Assembly: GCF_022399565.1 (NCBI RefSeq)
Contig: NZ_JAJTUT010000002.1
Span: forward strand, 248,001 to 312,000
Reading direction: 5' to 3'
Length of the DNA: 64,000 nucleotides
DNA from: Flavobacterium algicola
GTDB lineage: Bacteria; Bacteroidota; Bacteroidia; Flavobacteriales; Flavobacteriaceae
Shown: positions 58,554 to 64,000 of the stretch, one piece after another
How positions within the stretch are numbered: position 1 is the first letter of the stretch
Layout of the letters: each line of letters opens with the position of its first letter
Translations under genes and position numbers: made by a program
Notes under the pieces: generated by a model
The model's database searches: none
What the model saw: only the letters and a program-made list of their open reading frames with translations
What the model was told of the DNA's origin: nothing

Positions 58554-59612
58554 TTACGATTTTTGCTCTTTGTTGAAGTAAACTAAATAGTAATACATTT
58601 GTTTTTCTTCATCCCATCCTTTTTCTACAAATTTCTCTGCACTTTCTGGGTTGATAAAATCCATTTTTATTTGAATGTTAGTATCCAAATTAATGACGTT
58701 TTTGATAGATTTACGAGCATCACTTACGGCTGCATTTGCAATAGGGAAAGAAGTAACATCTTCGATGCTATATTTTTCTCCCTTATCAACTTTGTAATTT
58801 TTAAATTCAGGTATCAAGTCTGGATTATCAATCACTTCATTTAAAAAGTTGTTCTCGTCAAACTGATCGTTTTTCGCAAAATAATTTACAGATCGGTTCA
58901 TAAACATTACTTCTTCTTTTTTGTCTTCTGCCGGGAAAACAACGTCTTTGGCAAAACTTTGACAAAATTTCAAATATTTTTTAGTGATGAAGTTTTCATC
59001 TTCAAAAGCATCTACTGATAAAAAGTGTTCCAACCAATAACGAGCATCGTAACGGTTACTATCAACAGTTAGGATTTTAAAACCTTCCTCTTTTTTATGA
59101 TTGAAAATGATACAACCTTTGTCCAATTTATTCAAATTGATACCGTGTTGTAAAATCATTTCTAAGTGTGTTCCTTTTTCTTCAAACTGCAAAAAGTCTG
59201 CTTGTAGTTCACTTTTAAAAATTCCAATTGCATCAACTGGAGTATTGTCAATATTCACATTTGTTAAGTAGGTTACATAAACCTCTCCGTTTTTAATGTG
59301 AGGATGATTTGACTGCTCAAACAAATGAGAAGTAATTTTTTTTGATGTTTCATGAATGTTAGCCGGGTTATCAAATATTTCGCAAGCCAACTTATACATG
59401 TCATTGTAATCTAAATCTACTTCATGTGCAAACTGATAATAATTTTCTTCCTTTTCTCTAAAAGGTTTTAAGAAAAACTCTTTTATAAGAGGTACAATCT
59501 CATCCGATAAGTTAAAAGGTTGTTCTGATAAGAAAAGCGCCTCGTTGCGACTTTTGTTTCCTACCCTATGAATAGAAAGAGAGTCAATGTGCGTGTTGAA
59601 TAAGTTGATCAT
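58554..59612 (-). CDS. Nucleoid-associated protein NdpA/YejK family
   Basis: A 352-residue protein of the 37-kDa nucleoid-associated family (NdpA/YejK). Features seen: the N-terminal IDSLSIHRVGNKSRNEALFL, VTYLTNVNIDNTPVDAIGIF and KLDKGCIIFNHKKEEGFKIL. The family binds the nucleoid, and related proteins act in phage and plasmid silencing, but no function is known here. It stands alone, with its own terminator, upstream of the GAF gene on the same strand. Confidence 0.88.
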   Translation of the reverse strand: MINLFNTHIDSLSIHRVGNKSRNEALFLSEQPFNLSDEIVPLIKEFFLKPFREKEENYYQFAHEVDLDYNDMYKLACEIFDNPANIHETSKKITSHLFEQSNHPHIKNGEVYVTYLTNVNIDNTPVDAIGIFKSELQADFLQFEEKGTHLEMILQHGINLNKLDKGCIIFNHKKEEGFKILTVDSNRYDARYWLEHFLSVDAFEDENFITKKYLKFCQSFAKDVVFPAEDKKEEVMFMNRSVNYFAKNDQFDENNFLNEVIDNPDLIPEFKNYKVDKGEKYSIEDVTSFPIANAAVSDARKSIKNVINLDTNIQIKMDFINPESAEKFVEKGWDEEKQMYYYLVYFNKEQKS

Positions 59613-59659
59613 TTTATTTTAGAGTTTATGAGAGACTGAGTTTCTAAGTTTCTGAGCTA

Positions 59660-60017
59660 CTAATTTCTGACCTTTAATTTTTTAAGGAAGGTAATTAACA
59701 TTCGTTCTACTTTTCTACTGTCTTCATATAAGTTGTTAAATTCTTTGGTATTTATATAGGATATATCCTTTTCAATTTTCAACTGCATTTGCAATTCAAA
59801 TAGTGAGCCTACTGCAATACTGGTAAATCTTATAAGTTCATTATTGCTGTCTCTACCTAAGTTTGCGGCAATTCTACTAGGGATGGAAAATTGTGCTTCG
59901 TCTTATTTGTGACGTCAATCCAAACAGTCCTTGCCTTTGGGAAAATTTTGTACTAGAATAAATTTTGTAGTCAACCATCGCTTTTTTCCAAACTAATAAT
60001 TTTCTAAAACTGCTCAT
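59660..60017 (-). pseudogene. Four-helix-bundle (S23/IVP family) protein, frameshifted
   Basis: Starts MSSFRKLLVWKKAMVDYKIY and LFGLTSQIRRSTIF in one frame, then hits a TAG (59877-59879). One base of shift near 59885-59900 restores AQFSIPSRIAANLGRDSNNE, LIRFTSIAVGSLFELQMQLK and a conserved end EDSRKVERMLITFLKKLK. The combined length of about 119 residues equals the intact family, which encodes small pentameric helical bundles often found in rRNA intervening sequences or mobile contexts. It stands alone and is probably dead. Confidence 0.75.
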
Positions 60018-60123
60018 CTAAAATAATTTGCAAGTTTTATGCAAACAAATTATAGATAAATAATCGCAGTATAGAAAAACTTAGAAGTTTAGATTCTCAG
60101 CAACTTTGATACTTTTTTATAAA

Positions 60124-60663
60124 TTAGTTCCACTGGTCTTCAGTGCCGTAATCCTCAAAGCTATCATCACCTTCAAACATGTCTAGATCATCTTCATCTA
60201 GTCCGTCTTCGTAATCATTAGCGTAATCGTCTGCATTGTCAGCTTCAAAATTTTTCTCCATAGCTTCATCTGGCATTTCACCATGAGAAAACAATGTTTC
60301 AGGATAATGGGTACCTGCTTCTTGCTCTTCAATAGCTGCTAATTCTACCAAGAACGTCCACATATTTATAAAATCATATACATAAATGATTTTAGTATTT
60401 TCGTCGTCAAGAAGGTCAGAAAGCTTATAGTCAGCCATGGTCTTTTGTTCTCCTAGAATATCACCAGTGTCAAAAAGCGGAATTTCATCCTCTTGATTCC
60501 ATGTTTCATCACAAGTATAGAAAGAAGCGACCTCCATACCATCAAATCCAAATGAATTAAAAATAGCATTGTGTAAATCTTCTAATGTATCATCTTCCAA
60601 TATTGCAATGTCTCTAAAAATATCTTCTTCTGCATCTAGAATCGCTCTGAATTTGTAAACCAT
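60124..60663 (-). CDS. Plasmid pRiA4b ORF-3 family protein
   Basis: A 179-residue soluble acidic protein of the pRiA4b ORF-3 family, named in databases after IS1096 TnpR. The conserved domain is at residues 1-130 (YKFRAILDAEEDIFRDIAIL, LHNAIFNSFGFDGMEVASFY and IIYVYDFINMWTFLVELAAI). The last 45 residues are almost entirely Asp, Glu and Asn (DDYANDYEDGLDEDDLDMF). There are no neighbouring transposase genes, so the name does not mean that it is mobile. Function unknown. It has its own -7 box. Confidence 0.85.
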   Translation of the reverse strand: MVYKFRAILDAEEDIFRDIAILEDDTLEDLHNAIFNSFGFDGMEVASFYTCDETWNQEDEIPLFDTGDILGEQKTMADYKLSDLLDDENTKIIYVYDFINMWTFLVELAAIEEQEAGTHYPETLFSHGEMPDEAMEKNFEADNADDYANDYEDGLDEDDLDMFEGDDSFEDYGTEDQWN

Positions 60664-60685
60664 AATCTTTGTTTTAATGAAAGGT

Positions 60686-60693
60686 CAAAGGTA
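60686..60693 (-). promoter_or_regulatory. -7 box of the pRiA4b ORF-3 family gene
   Basis: Minus-strand TACCTTTG, a perfect TAnnTTTG match 23 bases before the start codon. Confidence 0.5.
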
Positions 60694-60766
60694 AAATTAT
60701 ATTTTGGAAAACATTTTGTGAATCGTCTTTTGTTAATAAATTTTACAAATGAACCAAACTGGAATT

Positions 60767-61369
60767 TTAATTCTTTTGAATAATTTTTTTTCGAAAAGCG
60801 TGGTAGTTCCTATGGAATCGATTGTTACTAGGATAACTTCTTTCTTCGGTCATATTATTTACGATTAGAGCGATAAATAACAAAATCAGGCAACCGACTA
60901 GAACTGGTGATATCACATACCAATATCCCAAATTTTTGATTTTGTCAGTCCCAATTATTGCAATCAAAGCGGTAGCACCTCCAGGAGGATGTAATGTTTT
61001 TGTTATTTGCATTGCAATAATTGATAACGAAACTGCCAATGGTGCTGCTAGCCACAAAGGTTCGGGAACCAGTTGATGGATGGTAACCCCAATTATAGCA
61101 GAGATAACATGACCGCCAATAAGGTTACGTGGTTGTGAAAACGGGCTTTGTATAATTCCATATATAAGCACACTTGATGCTCCAAATGAACCTATTAAAT
61201 AAACAGCATCTGAACCAGAAAATTGATTAGTATGAAAATAAGCGATAGCACCAATTCCTAAAAAAGATCCTATAAATGACCATAACTGTTCTCTAAAGTC
61301 AATTAAAGTTTCTTTGTATATGACATATTTGGTCTTACGGTAACTTCTTTTAATTTGTTTAGTAGGCAT
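60767..61369 (-). CDS. HPP family integral membrane protein
   Basis: A 200-residue membrane protein of the HPP family, with four or five helices and the diagnostic motif LHPPGGATALIAIIG at about residues 127-141. The N-terminus is basic (KQIKRSYRKTKYVIYK). Some HPP proteins carry nitrite, but the substrate here is unknown. The gene starts 1 base after the ClC gene stop, so the two are translationally coupled. Confidence 0.9.
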   Translation of the reverse strand: MPTKQIKRSYRKTKYVIYKETLIDFREQLWSFIGSFLGIGAIAYFHTNQFSGSDAVYLIGSFGASSVLIYGIIQSPFSQPRNLIGGHVISAIIGVTIHQLVPEPLWLAAPLAVSLSIIAMQITKTLHPPGGATALIAIIGTDKIKNLGYWYVISPVLVGCLILLFIALIVNNMTEERSYPSNNRFHRNYHAFRKKIIQKN

Positions 61370-61370
61370 T

Positions 61371-62651
61371 TTAAACAGTAGTTTTTGGTGTAATACTATA
61401 AACTGTGTGAGGATAAATCATTTTTGCTGTGTATTTGGAAACAAAGCAAACGATGAGAATAGGAACAAAAAGAACATAGTTGTTGGTCAAGCCAAGTGTC
61501 AAAAACAAAGCTGTAAAGGGAGCATTTATACTTGCGCTCAAAACAGCGCCCATACCAAGAACCATAAAATTTAACACAATCACATCACTATTAAAAAAGT
61601 GGTTCAAACTCATACCTGTGAGCAAACCCAAAAAAGCACCAATAAATAGGCTAGGAGCAAACACACCGCCATCGCCACCAGAGGCCAGTGTAATAGAAGT
61701 GACAATAGGTTTAAGAATAAGCAAAGCCACAATAGTCACACCGACTGAAACAGTTAGCAAACCATCGGCCGGATTGTTAATAATGGTTTTTATAGAATGA
61801 TACCCTTCTCCATATAGCTGAGGAAACAAAATTAAGGACGCACTTAATATTACCGATCCCAAAATGATCTTATAAAAATGGGTATTTATTTTTAGGAATT
61901 GCTTTTTTATAAAGAGCACTGTTTTTGTTAAATAAACGGCATTTAAGCCAGCTAATATTCCTAATAATATAAAATAAGGAATGGCTTTAAAGTGCCAAGT
62001 ACTAATGTTAATATTGAACAAAGGCGGTTCATTAATTACGCGCAATAAAGCATACGCTATAGCGACTGCAATTCCGGTGGTGAGAATAAATGCTTGATTC
62101 AGTTTTTTTGAAATCACCTCATAAGCAAAAAGAACTCCTGCTATTGGGCTACCAAATAAGGCGGTAATTCCCGCTGCTATCCCAGCACATATAAGTTCAG
62201 TTTTGTATTGTCTAAAGATATTTTTCTTCTGTTGTGCTACAGATCCGATAGTAGCAGTAGCCACTACAGTCGAAATCTCAATACCTGTAGATCCACCAAA
62301 TATAACGGTTAAAAAACCATTAATAAAGTGAGACGAAATTTTAAAATTTGGAAGGTTTTTAGATTTCGAAGCGGTACTTTCAAAAACTTCAATGATGCCT
62401 TTGTTCTGTTTCTTTTTAAAAACGTATTGACGTAAAAAATAAATAAGAGTAAAACCTATAAAAGGAAAAATAAGGTAGAAAAGTACATTAGTGTTAGCTC
62501 TTTCAAAAAAAATATCTTCATAATATTCTGTTCCTTTTTTTAATAAAATCCCCAAGAAACAAGAAAGTAAGCCTACTAAAACTGAAACTACTGCTAGTTT
62601 TCTAAATATGATATAAGGATGATTCTTTTTGATTTTAGCCACTGTACTCAT
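61371..62651 (-). CDS. ClC-family chloride channel/antiporter
   Basis: A 426-residue ClC membrane protein with about 10-12 helices. Ion-path motifs are visible as GGSTGIEIS (glutamate-bearing, equivalent to GREGP) and GGDGGVFAPSLFIGAFLG (equivalent to GxFxP). No C-terminal CBS domains are present. The ATG at 62649-62651 is preferred over a TTG at 62676-62678, because that TTG lies inside a perfect -7 promoter element (62676-62683). It is coupled to the HPP gene downstream. Confidence 0.92.
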   Translation of the reverse strand: MSTVAKIKKNHPYIIFRKLAVVSVLVGLLSCFLGILLKKGTEYYEDIFFERANTNVLFYLIFPFIGFTLIYFLRQYVFKKKQNKGIIEVFESTASKSKNLPNFKISSHFINGFLTVIFGGSTGIEISTVVATATIGSVAQQKKNIFRQYKTELICAGIAAGITALFGSPIAGVLFAYEVISKKLNQAFILTTGIAVAIAYALLRVINEPPLFNINISTWHFKAIPYFILLGILAGLNAVYLTKTVLFIKKQFLKINTHFYKIILGSVILSASLILFPQLYGEGYHSIKTIINNPADGLLTVSVGVTIVALLILKPIVTSITLASGGDGGVFAPSLFIGAFLGLLTGMSLNHFFNSDVIVLNFMVLGMGAVLSASINAPFTALFLTLGLTNNYVLFVPILIVCFVSKYTAKMIYPHTVYSITPKTTV

Positions 62652-62675
62652 CAGATAGTAATTTTTTTTGGACTG

Positions 62676-62683
62676 CAAAGGTA
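62676..62683 (-). promoter_or_regulatory. -7 box of the ClC-HPP operon
   Basis: Minus-strand TACCTTTG, a perfect TAnnTTTG match; the leader to the ATG at 62651 is about 18 bases. It decides the start codon of the ClC gene. Confidence 0.55.
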
Positions 62684-62723
62684 CGCATCAAAAAGCGAAA
62701 TCATCTTTTTTTAACAAATCATG

Positions 62724-63113
62724 TTAGTTTTCATAAAATTCTAAAGGCAAATCATCAGGATCTGCAAAAAAGAAAAAACGCTTATCTGTATATTCGTCCA
62801 CACGTATAGTTTCGACAGCAATATTATTTTCAATCAAAAAATTTCTAGTCTTCTCAATCTCATTCACTTCAAATGCCAAATGACGCATTCCGCAACTTTC
62901 TGGTCGAGAGGGGCGTATAGGTGGAGAAGGAAAAGAGAAAAGTTCGATAATATAACTGCCATTCAAAGCTAAATCCAGTTTAAATGAGTCACGTTCTTCA
63001 CGATATATTTCTTGTACAATCGTCAATCCTAGAATTTTGGTATAAAAATGTTTTGACTTTTCATAGTCAGAACAAATAATCGCGATATGATGAACTCTGT
63101 TTAATGCTAGCAT
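62724..63113 (-). CDS. VOC-superfamily protein, YaeR/SMU1112c type
   Basis: A 129-residue vicinal-oxygen-chelate protein (glyoxalase fold). The metal-site residues fit the YaeR subgroup: VHHIAIICSDYEKSKHFYTK gives the first His, SFKLDLALNGSYIIELF the Glu, GMRHLAFEV the second His and DPDDLPLEFYE the final Glu. The true substrate of YaeR is unknown; it is not established as glyoxalase I. It starts 1 base after the maa stop, so the two genes are coupled. Confidence 0.9.
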   Translation of the reverse strand: MLALNRVHHIAIICSDYEKSKHFYTKILGLTIVQEIYREERDSFKLDLALNGSYIIELFSFPSPPIRPSRPESCGMRHLAFEVNEIEKTRNFLIENNIAVETIRVDEYTDKRFFFFADPDDLPLEFYEN

Positions 63114-63114
63114 A

Positions 63115-63675
63115 TTATTCTTGGTTAAGTTTTCGAATCACTTTTGCTGGGTTTCCTACAGCCAATGAGTTTTCTGGAATATCTTTTGTAACAACAGATC
63201 CTGCACCTATAACACAACCGTTACCAATTGTTATTCCTGGGCATATTACTGAGTTTCCGCCAATCCAGCAATTGTCGCCTATGGAAATGGGCAAGGCGCT
63301 CTCTAGAGATTTTCTTAGCTCAGCTTCTAGTGGGTGTGTCGCTGTATACAACTGCACTCCAGGCGCAAAAAATACATTTGATCCAATAGTTACCGCTGCG
63401 CAATCTAGAACTACACAATTTACATTAAAAAAGACATTTTCACCACATTCTATATTATACCCGTAATCGCAGTGGAATGGTGGCTCAATATAAAAGTTGG
63501 CACCAGCATTCGGTATCAATTCTTTAATAATCTCTCTTGCTTTCTTGGTTATGCGGTATTCAATGACATTCAATCGGTGCAATAGATTTTTGGCACGGCG
63601 GCGGTCTTTAATAAGTGTAGCATCTACCGCTGAGTAATGTTCTCCAGCTATCATTTTTTCTTTTTCAGTCTTCAT
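63115..63675 (-). CDS. maa: Maltose/galactoside-type O-acetyltransferase
   Basis: A 186-residue hexapeptide-repeat acetyltransferase that uses acetyl-CoA to acetylate sugars. The N-terminal helical cap is EKEKMIAGEHYSAVDATLIK, and left-handed beta-helix repeats follow (IECGENVFFNVNCVVLDC, IGDNCWIGGNSVICPGITIG, NGCVIGAGSVVTKDIPENSL). The catalytic His is in YTATHPLEAELR. The C-terminus NPAKVIRKLNQE is a family marker. Coupled to the VOC gene downstream. Confidence 0.9.
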   Translation of the reverse strand: MKTEKEKMIAGEHYSAVDATLIKDRRRAKNLLHRLNVIEYRITKKAREIIKELIPNAGANFYIEPPFHCDYGYNIECGENVFFNVNCVVLDCAAVTIGSNVFFAPGVQLYTATHPLEAELRKSLESALPISIGDNCWIGGNSVICPGITIGNGCVIGAGSVVTKDIPENSLAVGNPAKVIRKLNQE

Positions 63676-63710
63676 TTGCTATAAATTATTTCATTGCCAA
63701 TTTTTTGGGC

Positions 63711-63793
63711 ATGTCCTTCGGCCGGGCTATCCGCTATATCTTTTTTGGGGCAGAAAAAGCCCCAAAAAAGGATGCCGCTTCTATCCCTCATGC
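63711..63793 (-). repeat. Dispersed flavobacterial hairpin repeat, copy 4
   Basis: Read on the minus strand: TGAGGGATAGAAGCGGCATC, a perfect 11-bp stem (CTTTTTTGGGG paired with CCCCAAAAAAG, 63740-63770) and the right flank ATATAGCGGATAGCCCGGCC. It lies upstream of maa. The rest of 63794-64000 shows no gene. Confidence 0.78.
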
Positions 63794-64000
63794 AAACCTA
63801 AATAACAATTACGTTTTAGTGTAAATATAACCGAAAATTGAATTCCTTACAACTCATCCTTCAAATTCAACAGTTCGGTCACTATTAATTTTCACTACCA
63901 GTCTTCTACAATACTTTTGAGATAGAAATAAATAAAATTTCGATAAAAACAATAATCAATCTTAAACCTAGAAAGCATGACTAACTTATGTACTACATTA

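Noticed and set aside
60124..60663. Insertion sequence or plasmid remnant, from the family name pRiA4b ORF-3/IS1096
   Set aside because: No transposase, terminal inverted repeats or target duplication are seen; the domain is common in Bacteroidota chromosomes.

Overview
The window is AT-rich chromosomal DNA from a Bacteroidota bacterium, most likely Flavobacterium or a close Flavobacteriaceae relative. The evidence is SusC/SusD and TonB-receptor genes, a type IX secretion (type B) sorting domain, an OstA-like LPS-transport protein, many lipoproteins with a Cys lipobox, the Bacteroidota -7 promoter element TAnnTTTG ahead of about a dozen genes, and ParE/ParC and SerC/SerA of flavobacterial type. 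There are no tRNA or rRNA genes, no CRISPR array, no intact insertion sequence and no prophage. Most of the window is core genome, with a few accessory patches.

Layout. 1-4220: gyrA and a TPR protein, ending in a strong terminator. 4244-9443 (minus): aroE with a TPR gene, a class III aminotransferase and an OstA-like protein. 9604-14540 (minus): two small envelope genes, a DUF937-type protein, serA, serC and a LuxC-like acyl-CoA reductase, with a divergent ferredoxin at 14676. 15310-17984: a TonB-dependent receptor broken by a one-base frameshift. 18260: ychF. 19422-21107: decayed intergenic DNA with repeat and coding remnants, then a lone lipoprotein gene, a three-unit inverted-repeat array and an FMN reductase.

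23547-33954 (minus) is a self-contained phosphoester-scavenging locus. It holds an ECF sigma factor, a FecR anti-sigma factor, a SusC porin with an STN signalling domain, SusD, a calcineurin-like phosphoesterase, a glycerophosphodiester phosphodiesterase and a lipoprotein. 34568-40271: topoisomerase IV parE and parC with a YhcG/DUF1016 PDDEXK nuclease gene between them. 40357-42481: a response regulator and a PAS histidine kinase. 42653: typA. 44657: a 1447-residue type IX-secreted surface protein.

49178-59612 is the most unusual stretch. It has an uncharacterised protein with kinase-fold-like motifs, a propeller-like lipoprotein, a 1231-residue outer-membrane fusion (calcineurin-type phosphatase, apparent kinase-fold module, Omp85-like barrel), an HD-domain protein fused to a Pycsar-effector-type membrane domain, a GAF protein and an NdpA nucleoid protein. 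The right end carries a dead four-helix-bundle gene, a pRiA4b ORF-3 family protein, an HPP protein coupled to a ClC channel, and maa with a YaeR-type VOC protein.

Four scattered copies of one imperfect-hairpin repeat (near 12.2, 20.1, 34.3 and 63.7 kb) keep their flanks and pairing while their stem sequences change. All family assignments come from reading motifs by eye; no database search was run.
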